Shown: piece by piece, positions 22,656 through 33,631 of the stretch
Numbering within the stretch: position 1 is the stretch's first letter
How the letters are laid out: every line of letters starts with the position of its first letter
From: Paratinospora sagittata
Taxonomy: Eukaryota; Streptophyta; Magnoliopsida; Ranunculales; Menispermaceae
Direction: 5' to 3'
Assembly (NCBI GenBank): GCA_035771175.1
Contig: JAYMFD010001271.1
Coordinates: 310,001-374,000, forward strand
DNA length: 64,000 nt
Program-made: the position numbers and the translations under genes
The notes under the pieces: model-generated
What the model was told of the DNA's origin: nothing
The model's database searches: none
Seen by the model: the letters and a program-made list of their open reading frames with translations, nothing else

Positions 22656-23909
22656 TCACCAAGGCTCTGGAAGTACTAACACTGATGCAATAGTCAACTT
22701 TCTTTTTAGATTTGTGAATGCCTCTTCATAAGCTACAATCCACACAAATGGTACGTTCTTCTGAGTCAGCCTAGTATGTGGTACAACTAACTTGGAAAAA
22801 CTGTCCACAAATTTTTGGTAATTACCAGCTAAACCCAGAAAACTTAGAATTTTAGTTACTTTGGCCGGTCTTGGCCAATTTATAATTGCCTCCACCCTGG
22901 CAGAATCGAAAGACATCCCATATGCACTCACCACATGGCCCAAAAATTCCACTTCATTTATCCAAAACTCACACTTACTGAGCTTGGCATACAACCTATG
23001 CTCTATCAGTGTCTGTAGTGTGATCTTGAAGTACAGTTCATTTTCCTCTCGGGTCTTGGTATAAATCAGGATTTTGTCAATAAAGACTATAATAAACTGA
23101 TCCAGGTATGGCTTAAATACCCTCTGCATCAAGTCCATAAACATGGCAAGTGCATTGGTCAAACCAAATGGCATTACTAGAAATTCATAATGTCCATATC
23201 TTGTCCTGAATGTAATTTTTGGTATATCCTCTTCCCAAATTCTCAACTGATGGTACCCTGATCAAAGATCAATCTTGGTAAAGAACTTGGCCCCATTCAG
23301 TTGATCAAACAAATCATCAATACGTGGTAGAGGATACTTATTCTTTATTGTCCCCTTGTTTAACTGACGGTAATCTATACACAGACGTAGACTACTATCT
23401 TTCTTTTTCACAAAGAACACGGGTGCTCCCCATGGAGATATATTGGGTGTAATAAACCCTTTCTCCATCAACTCATCAAGCTGCACCTTGAGTTCTTGCA
23501 ACTCTTTTGGCACCATTCTATATGTGGGAATAGAGATAGGCCTCGTGCTAGATATCAGTTCTATAATAAAGTTTATATCTCGTTTATGTGGTAAACTCGG
23601 TAAGTCAGCCCGAAATACATTTGGGTACTCGCACACTACAAGGATCTCAGACAACTGAACACCCTGATCCTTCTCTCCCCCTGGCTTTATACTAGCCAAA
23701 ATTTCCATCTCTTCATCTGTAACGAGTCTACCCCTAGTAGGTGGTTTAGATGTCATTATATCTTTGTACACAAATGATGGTTGTCCAGGTATTTGAAATA
23801 CCACTCTTTTGGAAAAATAATCCACTAGGGCATGGTATGTAGTTAACCCATCCATACTTAGGATTGCATCAAATTCCAGAAATTCTAATATCCTGAGGTC
23901 AACAATCAT
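22656..23909 (-). pseudogene. Chromovirus-1 reverse transcriptase (broken)
   Basis: Two open segments (23909-23262 and 23246-22656) are separated by one in-frame stop after FFTKIDL, where the family has Arg before SGYHQ. Visible are [42 protein letters not shown], the first catalytic Asp in [20 protein letters not shown], and FIDKILIY, where FIDDIL is expected. The second Asp of the catalytic pair is thus Lys, so the enzyme would be dead even without the stop. The thumb and connection follow ([31 protein letters not shown]). Confidence 0.88.
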
Positions 23910-24531
23910 CTTATGTTCCTTCTATTTGACTATATAGTTCTGACAGATCATATTAGAGTAGATTTTTTTCCCTGTTGCTATATTCAAAATCAATGGTGTA
24001 CTAACTCTAATAGGAGTCAAATGCAATCTATCTACCATACTACCAGAAATGAAAGACAAGGTAGATCCAATATCAATTAAAATATACATCAATGTATCAT
24101 AAATAATGATCATACATTTTATCAATGTCTTGCTGGCATTAAGATCTTGTTCTATCGCCGCCTTTGCCTGTTCTTGTGTACCAGAAGGTGTCACACTGAA
24201 AGGTGTCGCTAGAGTTTTTGGAACCAACTGAAATGGACACTGCTTAACTCTGTGGCCCTGGATGCCACACCGATAATAGGTAATCAGTGGTCGGGGAACG
24301 AAAGAAGCAGTCAGGGACTCTGTACCAGGCACTAAAATCCAATTACCCCTCGGAGGTCTTCCTGCCATCTTTGACCCTTGGCCTACTGGTGGAACCAAAT
24401 ATGACACTGTTGGGACTGGTGCCATATGTGTCGTCTGTGGCTCACCACTAGCTACTTCGGCCAACGTGGCATTTTTTACATTTGCCCCAAACTTCTTCAT
24501 CTAGCACTTGCATATCATTAAAGATGGCTTC
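23910..24531 (-). pseudogene. Chromovirus-1 gag zinc knuckle and protease
   Basis: On the minus strand, KMAGRPPRGN and YYRCGIQGHRVKQCP form a CCHC zinc knuckle whose first Cys is Tyr. Then come a linker and MYILIDIGSTLSFISGSMVDRLHL, an aspartic protease with the D-x-G-S signature kept. The zinc knuckle would bind element RNA and the protease would cut the polyprotein. The upstream boundary at 24531 is the end of a family B LTR. The central part of gag is missing between this and the N-terminal piece at 26539-26916. Confidence 0.82.
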
Positions 24532-24744
24532 TGTTGGCCTAGATATGTCCAAGAGGGGGGTGAATTGGACACTTAGCAGATTTTAACGTTTCTTAAAATT
24601 GTGCAGAATAATGAAAGCAGATTAAACAAAGTATAGCAATCAAATACTGCAAATGTAAATGCGACAATGCAAGCAAGATTTATAGTGGTTCGGCTGCGCC
24701 TACATCCACTACCTAACCTCTCAGTTAGGATTTGTTCGAACTCC

Positions 24745-24945
24745 ACTATGGACCTTTTTACGGATAAAGATCAAACTGGTACACTTTCTCAACTTACGGG
24801 TGTGAGAACTACCGTTTGTCAACTTACGAGTGTAAGAGGACCATTTCTCAACTTGCGGGTGTGAGAGGACCTATTCTCTACTTACAGGTGAGAGAGAACC
24901 TATTCTCAACTTACGAGTGTGAGAAGACCATTTACAACTTTGAGC
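24745..24945 (-). repeat. CCCGTAA-type hairpin array, family B LTR in Chromovirus-1
   Basis: About five units on the plus strand read TTCTCAACTTACGGGTGTGAGAA or close variants. That is TTCTCAcacccgtaagttgagaa in LTR sense, with a TCTCA/TGAGA stem. One unit has a TCTCTAC variant. Confidence 0.78.
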
Positions 24946-25654
24946 AACACTTGCTCTAGCTCAGTGACTTACCAATCAGCACAAGTTGAATACGAGATGA
25001 GATATGATTCCTTTTACTCAGAATCAAAGTGATGCTTACAAAGCTTTGGATTGAACCTTTTGTGATCACAAATTCAGCAAAATATGTATGATGAAGTTTA
25101 TGCTGAAAGCAGGTTCAAAGAGTTTTTGCCTTCTTCAGTGGGTTTTCAAAATAATGAAGATGAAGATTAATCAACCCAGAAGACTTTAAGTTTTTCTTTC
25201 AAAAGATCGTAAAATCAAGCGCAGGTGAAAGAAGACTAACTTTCAAAAAGTGTTTAGCACAAACAAGAACTGTTAATACGCTTTGAATGAATATCAATTT
25301 CGTATATCATTAGTGGTTTTTCTACTATAAAGCAACACGTATATATAGGAATAACTGAGACGCAATGGACTTGGTAATTTTGGCGTTCTAAGTTATGTCA
25401 AATATAACGTTAACATTCTTTCCCAAAATGGATCGATTCAGCTCAATTAATATTATGGCAATAGCACCCAAATCATCTGATCCTTTCAGATAAGGAATGT
25501 TCTGACGAGGTTTTAGAATGTTTAAAAAGTTCTGAAAAAGTTGTTGTACGATTCAAATAAGTTCTAAAAGAGTATTCATACGTTTATGAAAAAGTTAACA
25601 GAAATAGCAGTAATGTCAGAATAGCAAATATATATTTTTTGTCGTTTTGTTCCT

Positions 25655-26215
25655 TTGAGAGTGCTCATAGAACATCAGCGTCTTACTGAACATTGAAGTG
25701 AGGGTGCTACTGCATAGTAAGAGTCCTGACTTACTTTGACAATTGAACGACTCAAATCATGAGGGCGCTACTTCGTAGTAAGCGTCTTGCTTTGATTTAA
25801 AACATTTGACACACGAGGGCGTTACTCAAGAGTAAGCGTCCTGAAATATTAAAAACACTTTAAAACAATGTTAAGTGCGTTGACGGACAGTAAGCGTCTG
25901 AAAGTTGTTTAAGTTGATTCTAAAGATGAGGGCGCTCCTACACAAGTAGTGTCATGATAATTTCTTCAACTTATAACTTATCAGCGTCCTTAAAGATAGA
26001 AATCACTTAAAGACAAAAAGAACTTTCAGCGAGCTGAAACTAAGTCAGCGTCCTGACATTCTCAAAGGTGGAAAAAGGAAAGGTTGCTACTAAGAAGTAA
26101 GCGTCCTTATTAATCAGTTCAATTCAACCTTGAGCTTCCTAATATTTTACCAGCGTCCTGACTCATCAAGTCCAGGAGGGCATTACTAACGTTAGCGTCC
26201 TGAAAGGATTTTATA
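25655..26215 (-). repeat. GGACGCT hairpin array, family B LTR in Chromovirus-1
   Basis: In plus-strand reading the units look like GAGGGCGCTACTTCGTAGTA followed by AGCGTCC (25761-25787), a strong imperfect inverted repeat. About ten more or less eroded units follow at 50-80 bp spacing. Confidence 0.8.
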
Positions 26216-26538
26216 AAAATGATTTTTGATTTCTCGATTAAAGCTCGATATGACATAATGTAACCAGATTAAATCGAATATGCAACCGATCGATTAAAAC
26301 ATGCAGGCATGCATATTGCTGAATCACATGACATAGAAGGTCCTACAACCTATCATAATCTAATCATACAACTAAACATCTTGAAATGATGATGGTCTTC
26401 AAGAAGATCTTTTAATATGTTCGCCATGCATCATTGAATCTTTGAAACCTTCAAGTAAGATTAGATATGTCATATGTGCAGTAATATCATAAACACAATG
26501 CAGTTTTGTAATCATCAAAATATTTCATAATAGGGACA

Positions 26539-26916
26539 TATTCTCGTATGGGACATGAGGATAATTGGTTCAACGACTTCTATTCTCACAAACGAATTTT
26601 CAGCCATATCCAATTCTAAAGCCCCCACAAACATAGGTGGGTCTCACCTCTTGAAGGCTTTCATGACTTCCTCATGTCTTCTCTTTTCTACGATGTCCTT
26701 TCTGACATCAACTGCTAGGGCCTCAACCTCAGTTACATGTTCTATTGCAGGTGCCCCTACATTGCTACCTCCAACCTTAGGAACTACTGGTGCTTTAGAC
26801 CTCTGTCTATCATCCCACAGTTTTTCTACAAACTCTATCAGTTGGGCATTTTGTTGTTGTTAGGCAGCCAACGTCTCTTCTAACCTTTTGATCTTCTCTT
26901 GATCAGTAGGATCCAT
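26539..26916 (-). pseudogene. Chromovirus-1 gag, N-terminal part
   Basis: The ATG at 26916-26914 gives MDPTDQEKIKRLEETLAA, one stop, and then QLIEFVEKLWDD. A linker leads to RRHEEVMKAFKRWDPPMFVGALELDMAENSF, the usual start of the chromovirus gag capsid domain (F.R..PP.F.G). The frame continues to about 26540, where the family B LTR begins. Gag would form the particle. Only about the first 120 residues remain. Confidence 0.72.
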
Positions 26917-27080
26917 GATCTTCTCTAACTATCTCTTTTCAATCTGTAGTTCACAAACACAAGTGATCATTAGTCAATTGATCAGGATGTTTATCATAAT
27001 CTAACTACCCATACATAGGAACATATCATAATAAAGCTTTTATCTTTTTAAGGCTTTTAAACCTAATAATCTTAACTTAG

Positions 27081-27096
27081 TCTTTGATACCAAACT
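27081..27096 (-). promoter_or_regulatory. Primer binding site, Chromovirus-1
   Basis: The minus strand reads AGTTTGGTATCAAAGA directly after the 5' LTR end (GTGACA). TGGTATCAAAG resembles the initiator Met-tRNA site TGGTATCAGAGC with one or more changes. It supports 27097-29079 being a 5' LTR. Confidence 0.7.
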
Positions 27097-29079
27097 TGTC
27101 ACAAATCCTCCATAGGGTGACGTCATGACCGACACAGAATACCATATACGTCGTACCTAGATGTATATAATACTCTGTCAGCCTCTTCTTTTAAGAAAAT
27201 ACACAAATATCTCTAAAACCTTTTGCTAGAACCTCCCCATAAATCTTTCGTTCCACATACATCTGATAATCTCATCAAATCAAAATTTTTCCATACATGA
27301 TCAAATCATTGACATCCACATAATACCATTCCATAATGCTCAAATATTCATGATATCATAACCATACTCTCACAAGACTTCTATTCATTTCAAGTCTCAA
27401 AATATTCACATGTACCTTTTTCATTTATGTACAACTCACTAGTCATTATATACATAGTCTAGTGTTATATACATATACATATACCAAAGTAAATTGTACT
27501 AATCCCATCTCCTTCTACACAAATACTTACATTAGCAAAAACAAGCTCAGATCACTTTTCTGGAGCCTTGCCTTTGCTTTTTTAATCTGCATCCGTAATA
27601 AAAGGGAATGAGGTAAGCTATAACAAGCTCAGTGAGTAAACTATCTATGACATTATATATGCATTTATAAAACTCGATATGCAGATCACATGTAAATAAC
27701 AATACATGATTCAAATACATTTTTTTGTCACTCTATGTATATAATACAATGCATACATAGCAAATTCTCACCATCAGGTACATGAGCACGTCTTTCCTTC
27801 TTATACATATCAAAGGAGAGATGCCTCATGTGACCATCCACTCTGATCATTCTAAAGGGCTTGACCCATAAGTTATCTTCCTATAGATTCTCCCTCACAA
27901 GAATTAATTTCATGCATTTCTTACATTAAGAAGCCTAGGCATGTTCGGTGTTTAAAATAAAGTTCAATGCATTTTAGAAACAATGCAAACAAATATGATC
28001 TCAATTCATAAAATAAAGTTTATGCTACAATGCCACACATAAAAACCAAAGATAGGAAATACTCACAAAGTTATAGAATTTTGACTAAATTCAACATTGC
28101 TAATAATCCATAATCACTTTCCAATCATAATCAAATGAAAAGCAATTCAATTAACCACTCAAATGGGTTCCCAAACCCACAATTGTTTTTGCACAGTTGG
28201 GTTGGTAGAAACCCATATTTCAACCATCAAGTTTCTTCAATTTAATCATTAAAGAACTTAGAATGGATCAGGAGAACAATACCTTCCAATTGTACTACAA
28301 TTTCTCTTATTTTCTAGCTCAAAACCTATATTCAACAAAGTTTGGAAACACATTTCCAGCAATGGAAAATTGGCTAATTTATCATCAAATTAATCACAAA
28401 ACAACAAGGAACCACTTACCTATGTTTTTTCCTTCAATAATTCATTAATTATCCAGCTGAAACCCTCTTTTCCAACTTTCAATCTAACCATGGAAATCAC
28501 ATAAATCTCACATATGTTGCACAAGTTGAAGAGAGGAATACAAATCCATAAATTTTAACCAAAAATAACCAAACTTTTGCTCCTCTTCTTCCTTTTTCTT
28601 TCCTCTGGTTTTGTCCAGTTCTTTCTGGTGCATATGGGTAAGAAAGATCGAGAGTTGGCATTAAAATACATGCAAACCGCCACACCGACCATTTAAAAAA
28701 AAAATTGTCCGGCCCACAGAGAAGAGCGCTTTTCTCTTCAGGGAGTGCTTTTCCCCTCAGGGAGCGCTCTTCTCGCTGCCAAGAAAACCAATCTTTCTGG
28801 AATCCCATGAGGAGCGTGCTTCTCCTTTACCAGTGACAAGCTTCTCCATCTTAAGACCGCACTTCTCCTTTAAGAAGCGCACTTCTCAAAGCTCCACGTG
28901 AAATTTTACTAAGTATAGGGCATTTTGTGATACACCTAACCTTCTAGTGTACCAATAACACTACCATACTTTTAGTTTCATCATTTTACGGTCGTGTACA
29001 TACGTATACACATACAAATATGCCTGACAATATGTATAAGTCAACGTACAAGTTTGACTCGTACATATAGGGCGTTACA
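27097..29079 (-). repeat. 5' LTR of Chromovirus-1
   Basis: On the minus strand it starts TGTAACGCCCTATATGTACG and ends GTGACA, about 1.98 kb. The start resembles the Chromovirus-2 LTR start TGTAACGCCCGTACC at 46850. It contains a perfect 12-bp inverted repeat (28719-28730 and 28763-28774) and a cluster of GCGC..CTTCTC words to 28890. A TGACGTCA palindrome sits at about 27118-27125. No 3' partner is present. Confidence 0.8.
28719..28774. repeat. 12-bp perfect inverted repeat in the Chromovirus-1 LTR
   Basis: GAGAAGAGCGCT (28719-28730) and AGCGCTCTTCTC (28763-28774) are exact reverse complements around a 32-base loop. Related words (AGTGCTTTTCCC, GCGTGCTTCTCC, GCACTTCTCC, GCGCACTTCTC) continue to about 28890. 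Confidence 0.85.
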
Positions 29080-29957
29080 ATTGATGACTTTGATCGAGTT
29101 ATTTCAGTGCTTAAATGATCATATCAGAAAAATCAACTGAAAAGTCAAAGTCAAAGCACGAAGTGAATCAAACCAGTTTAGATGATCAAGAGCACACCAA
29201 GGTAATGTAATTGCTTAGATTGCATAGGACTGTAAAGTGTCTTTCATTTTGTGACCCCTAACTTGTACTTGCCATTGCTTATCTTCTTGTCGTGATTATA
29301 CTTACATGTTGATTCCATGCATGTTCCTATGCTGAAAGTTTCATTCTAAACATTTTTTGGGCTTGCATACAAATATTTCATGATTGATTACAAGTTTTGA
29401 TATATGATTGATGTGCTTAACTTAGATCTTAAACAATCATGAAAGCTTATATAATCATGACTCATATTCTTTTAGGATAAATGAGTGAATTGATGCCTAC
29501 CTTGATCTATATTTATTCACTCTACTTTGAAAGAAATGAACATGGAAATACAACCTTGGCTTAAAATCTCAAAAAGTCTCAGTCATTTCCATTTATTATA
29601 GTTGAATTTGTCTCATGCTATTAAGTACTTTGTATCTTGTATGAAAAACTCAACCTAAAAATACCTAGTTGACCATGAGCCTCAATCTCCATTACAGTAA
29701 CAGGTTTAGTCAACTAGAATAGATGAAAAAGACTTGAGTAACTATGTTATTCACATTTCATATCTAAGTTATTCAATCATTTGTCAAGTGTTGCATCTTC
29801 ATTGATTGATTATTTAAAACCCTGGTGTATATTTTTGATAAATGTGCTTATCTTCCTATATGTCTTATCACTTATCATCAAAGATTTTCCTCTAAAATGT
29901 TTTTCCTTTGTACTTCATATAAAATATTTTAAGAAAAATACATTTTAAATATGTATG
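29080..29957. other. Unassigned AT-rich stretch
   Basis: This stretch has no credible ORF and no recognised repeat. Its composition resembles the non-coding interiors of the family A elements, but I cannot align it. It separates the Chromovirus-1 LTR from the family B 5' LTR. Confidence 0.4.
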
Positions 29958-30344
29958 TGTTATCTCAATGAACCCCATGATATGAATGTTTTGATGATTC
30001 CAAATATCTTCAGTCTGTGTATCTAATGATCATGTCAAGTGTTTCAGATTTTTTAAGAATCAAGATCAAGGAACTGTGCTCACAAGCCTATTGAACATCA
30101 CAAAGTAAAGTTTCAGGTTTGTCAGTACTTAGAATGTAAAGTCTATCGATCAACTTACTCTCAGCAAGATTTTATCATTTGCATATTTTGATCGTAACAT
30201 TTTAATCGTACCTTATGATTTCTAAAACATTTGATTTGATTAAGAAAGAATGACTTTTATCGAGCTTTAATCGAGATTTGATTAAGAAAGAATGACTTTT
30301 ATCGAGCTTTAATTGAGAAATCAAAAACTGCTTTTAGAAATGTC

Positions 30345-30905
30345 TTTTAGGACGCTAACGTTTTAGCAGCGCCCTCCTGGACTTGATGAATCAGGGCGCT
30401 GATAAAGTATTAGAAAGCTCAGGGTTGAATTGAACTGATTAATAAGGACACTTACCTGTTAATAGCAACCTTTCTTTTATGAACCTTTGAGAATGTCAGA
30501 ACGCTAACTTAGTTTCAGCTCGCTGAAAGTTCTTTTTGCTTTTTAAGTGATTTCTATCTTGAAGGACGCTGATAAGTTCTAAGTTGAATAAATTATCAGG
30601 ACGCTACTTGTGTATGAGCGCCCTCATCCTTAGAATCAAATTAAATAACTTTCAGGACGCTTATCGTCCGTCAGCACACTTAACATTGTTTCAAAACTAA
30701 TTTTAATATCAGGATGCTTACTCTTGAGTAGCGCCCTCATGTGTTTAATGTTTTAAACAAAGCAAGACGCTAATTATGAAGTAGAGCCCTCATGATTTAA
30801 GTCGTTTATTTGTCAAAGTAAGTCAGGACGCTTACTACTCAGTAGCACCCTCACTTCATTGTTCAGTAGGACGCTAATGTTCCATGAGCGCCCTCAAAGG
30901 AACAA
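30345..30905 (+). repeat. GGACGCT hairpin array, family B 5' LTR
   Basis: About eleven units include AGGACGCTAATGTTCCATG followed by AGCGCCCTC (30869-30895), and AGGACGCTAACG followed by AGCAGCGCCCTCC at the array start. Spacing is irregular, with TTTTAA-rich linkers. Confidence 0.82.
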
Positions 30906-31579
30906 AATGACAGAAATGATATTTTTGTTGTTCTGACATGTACGCCCTTTTTGCCATTTTTCAGAACAACTTTTCATACAAAATCAATTTTCTGTATTTG
31001 TAAGAGATATTCTCTGATTCACGAACTACATCTTCTAAAACTTTCCTTATTCGTGTATCTGGAGAAAATCAGAATATTCATGAAATATGCAGTTGCCATT
31101 TTCGTGATATATTCTAGTTGTTGTGAGTAAACGTTCATATTTCAATTTCAAATTCAAATGAACAACAACTTCATCTCTACAAGTCTATAAACACAGACAC
31201 TTAACAATTTCTTAAGACCACCGAATTTTTTTGAGCTACAACACTTTTCGAAAGTTAGTTGAATTTTCATATGATTCAAAAATCTTAAGTTATTCTAGTT
31301 TCAAAGCATTTTATTTGAATCATTCCTTATTCAAATGATTTTCACACTAAGTTAAGATTTTATCTTTATTTGAAGATCGATTTGAAAGTTTGAACTGCTT
31401 TCACTTAAATTATTCAGCACTGTTTCTACTTATATCATTCTTGCTGAAAGAGAAATTTAAGAGATAGTTCATAGGATATAGTTGTACTCAATTTCATATC
31501 TTGTATTTTGTATCAAAGTTGTAACAGTAGTTAGATAAACTACTGAGTTGATATTCTACATTCAACAAAGTCAGGTCTT

Positions 31580-31765
31580 CTCACAACTGTAAGTTGAGAG
31601 ACGATAGTTCTCACACCCGTAAGTTGAGAAAGCTTAGGTCTGTCTCACACCCGTAAGTTGGTCTTATGCCTGTAAGCTGAGTATTGTAACGATTATTCTC
31701 ACACCCGCAAGTTGAGAAAAAGGTGTAACGGTTTGATTCTTACCCGTAAGAGAATCCCTTAGTGA
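31580..31765 (+). repeat. CCCGTAA-type hairpin array, family B 5' LTR
   Basis: The clearest unit, TTCTCA-CACCCGTAAGT-TGAGAA (31608-31630), has a perfect 6-bp stem. Others are TCTCACAACTGTAAGTTGAGA and a TTCTTACCCGTAAGAGAA unit next to the promoter box. Stems are of the TCTCA type here; in family A LTRs they are mostly of the TCCTT type. Confidence 0.82.
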
Positions 31766-31790
31766 TAAGGTTCAAAATCCTAACTAAGAA

Positions 31791-31835
31791 GGTTAGGTAG
31801 TGGACGTAGGCAAGTAACCGAACCACTATAAATTG
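31791..31835 (+). promoter_or_regulatory. Putative LTR core promoter box, family B
   Basis: The block GTTAGGTAGTGGACGTAGGC...CCGAACCACTATAAATTG is kept in every family A and B LTR end here: 45435, 53041, 56291, 61508, and reversed near 11000, 19630 and 24680. CTATAAAT looks like a TATA box, with R and U5 following to the CCAACA end. A similar AACCACTATAAAT box occurs in SIRE-like plant copia LTRs. The promoter role is inferred. Confidence 0.55.
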
Positions 31836-31944
31836 ATTGTGCTTATTTGTTTAATTTTTGCTCTTTATTTCTGCCATTGAAATTGTTTTTTAAATTTTCT
31901 AAGTGTCCAATTCACCCCTTTCTTGGACATATCTGGGCCAACAA

Positions 31945-31957
31945 TTGGTATCAGAGC
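31945..31957 (+). promoter_or_regulatory. Primer binding site (initiator Met tRNA), family B
   Basis: TTGGTATCAGAGC begins two bases after the LTR end. TGGTATCAGAGC is the standard plant site complementary to the 3' end of initiator Met tRNA. It fixes the orientation and identity of the upstream LTR as a 5' LTR. Confidence 0.88.
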
Positions 31958-31999
31958 AGTGTTGCTCTTCAAAGAAACTTCACAATTTCTTTGATATCA

Positions 32000-32933
32000 A
32001 TGGCAATGACCAGAGGGATTGTCATAGAAGTAGGTCAACCTTTAGACAGACCACCTCTATTCAATAAGGATTGGTTTTAAGATTGGATGATAAGGATGAA
32101 ATCCTTTTTACGATCTAAGGATATAAATTTATGGGAAATGGTTCTAAATGGCTACACCGTGCCCAACAAGCCTATTGAGCTATGGACAAATAAGGAAAGA
32201 CTAAATGAATCGATACGACAAGCAATAGATATCAATCTATTCTTGATGGAATGCAAGATTTGAATAAGGAAATACCTGCAGAGATATCTCTAGTGTATTT
32301 TTGTGATAAGCTTCCAAAGAAATGGAATGATAAGCTGACTATGTTAGCTGAATCTATTGAACCATGGGACATGAGTTTAAAGGAGATATGTGATCTCCTG
32401 CAAACCGTGGAAAGAAAGGATGAGACCGAAAACCCAGTTAAAACATTAAAAGAACCACTCATTCACTTTCGGGTTTTAGAAAGTGAGTTAGTTCATGATA
32501 ACCTATAACGTTTTATGTGCCTTGTAAATGAACTTGACTACTTTGGAAAAACCATATCTCATTCTACTTTAGTATAATATTTTTTAATAGTTTTCCTGAA
32601 AACTTGAAATATAAAGTAGATTTTCTAAACGAGTTTTCAAATCCATTTGGAATTAATTTTCAAGAAATTGATTACATTTTGAGCGGGTTAGAAACGTCAT
32701 CTGAGAGAGAAGACATTCTTGCAAATATACCAATTAGGAACGGAAGTGAAGTTGCTGATGATATATACACAATGAGTCATCAATCCTCAGCAAACTCATC
32801 AAGGACACTTAATGAAAGATCTCCTGATAGAATGTCAAGAAAGAAGTCAGCATGGAGAACGAAGACAATAAATTATCTCAGTTGCTTCAAAATGAGACAG
32901 AGTGCTCAAGTCGAGGACTTTGCAGTACCTTGA
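32000..32933 (+). pseudogene. Family B ORF1, copia-type gag-like protein (broken)
   Basis: The ATG at 32000 gives MAMTRGIVIEVGQPLDRPPLF, with NKDWF next, then a stop at 32078-32080 where DWMIRMKSFLRSKDINLWEMVLNGYT follows in frame. This matches the start of copia-type gag (PPLF.G..Y..WK.RM...L.S.....W..V..GY), as in the DUF4219/UBN2 families. Next come LPKKWNDKLTMLAES and WDMSLKEICDLLQTVE. After a break at 32506-32604 a segment runs to 32933. No CCHC knuckle is seen. It would be a structural protein. Start choice: the first Met after the primer binding site, 43 bases downstream. Confidence 0.75.
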
Positions 32934-33631
32934 GGTAAAAGTAAAAAATATGCAAAGGTATAAAAGTCACTCTCTTTTCTTCTATTACTAGAATATATTC
33001 ATTACTAACTATTTGAAATTAATGATTATCTTTAATCATGCATTGCTTTGAATGTTTAAATATTTTCGCTCATGATTAAAATATTGACTGTTGGTTGATG
33101 AAATATAATTTGCGATATCATTTATTCAACCATACGATACTTGAGTTTATATTAGTCAAATATGCTAAATATTAGAGTTTAAGTATCAGTAAGGAAGCTA
33201 ACAGTGTTTGAGGACCTTAATGTGCCCGATGCCATTAGTTGTTCCAAAACCACTCGTCATAAGGAGGACGCTAACGTGCATAATAGCTCTAGTCAATTAA
33301 GAACGTTAGTCAGAAGGACAGTAATCGGTCAATATTGCTAATTAAATTAAACTGCCTTTAAAGAATAAGAAGCGACACGTGTTAGTATGTGTCGGGAGCG
33401 AGCTTATCACTTTTTCTCTATAAAGCCAAACTTTTTGTGACTTAGCAGTCACTTTTCACCTTTTGTGCCCTAGGACGCTTCGACGAACTTTCCAGGAATC
33501 GTTTCAAAAAATTATCGCAGAATCTTCATTTTTAACCTTTGGAAAATCCTATTCTTTGTTTATTTTTGAATCCTCTAATTCCTACTGTATCAGTATTTGT
33601 GTTGTTGCCTCAGTTCTTCATATTTTTTTTA
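32934..33631 (+). other. Spacer between family B ORF1 and ORF2
   Basis: This 0.7-kb stretch has no credible ORF. It lies where a copia element would carry protease-integrase-RT. It contains eroded hairpin-array words (GAGGACGCTAACG near 33266, TAGGACGCTTCG near 33472, ATGCCATTAG near 33231). It may be a second promoter or leader region, or the scar of an LTR fragment. Confidence 0.5.

Larger units (their letters stand above)
24532..26538 (-). repeat. Family B LTR, apparently full length, inside Chromovirus-1 (-)
   Basis: On the minus strand it starts TGTCCCTATTATG and ends ATATCTAGGCCAACA, about 2.0 kb, matching 29958-31943 in layout. It contains the GGACGCT hairpin array (25655-26215), the CCCGTAA-type array (24745-24945) and the promoter box (about 24675-24725). 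Flanking 5-mers GCTTC and TATTC do not match, and much of gag is missing, so this is a solo LTR with a flanking deletion or with a decayed target-site duplication. The exact 5' end is uncertain by some bases. Confidence 0.78.
21625..29079 (-). mobile_element. Chromovirus-1: Tekay/Del-type Ty3/gypsy element (-)
   Basis: Read on the minus strand: 5' LTR (29079 to 27097), primer binding site, gag start, an inserted family B LTR, gag zinc knuckle and protease, reverse transcriptase, RNase H and integrase. It is cut at 21625 by an Athila LTR fragment, so the integrase end, chromodomain and 3' LTR are missing. The gag-pol order, the SRYxY-type pol motifs and LTRs starting TGTAACGCCC support a Tekay/Del chromovirus. 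Confidence 0.86.
29958..31943 (+). repeat. Family B 5' LTR
   Basis: The start is TGTTATCTCAATGAACCCC, by alignment with the minus-strand copy ending at 26538. The end ATATCTGGGCCAACA at 31943 is fixed by the primer binding site two bases later. It contains the GGACGCT array (30345-30905), an AT-rich middle, the CCCGTAA-type array (31580-31765) and a TATA-like box at about 31825. The 5' boundary is less certain than the 3' one. Confidence 0.82.

Noticed and set aside
26555..26863. Plus-strand open frame of 102 codons
   Set aside because: It is the antisense of chromovirus gag, whose minus-strand frame has the family pattern.
28497..28808. Minus-strand open frame of 103 codons
   Set aside because: Lies inside the Chromovirus-1 LTR over an inverted repeat; no protein resemblance.
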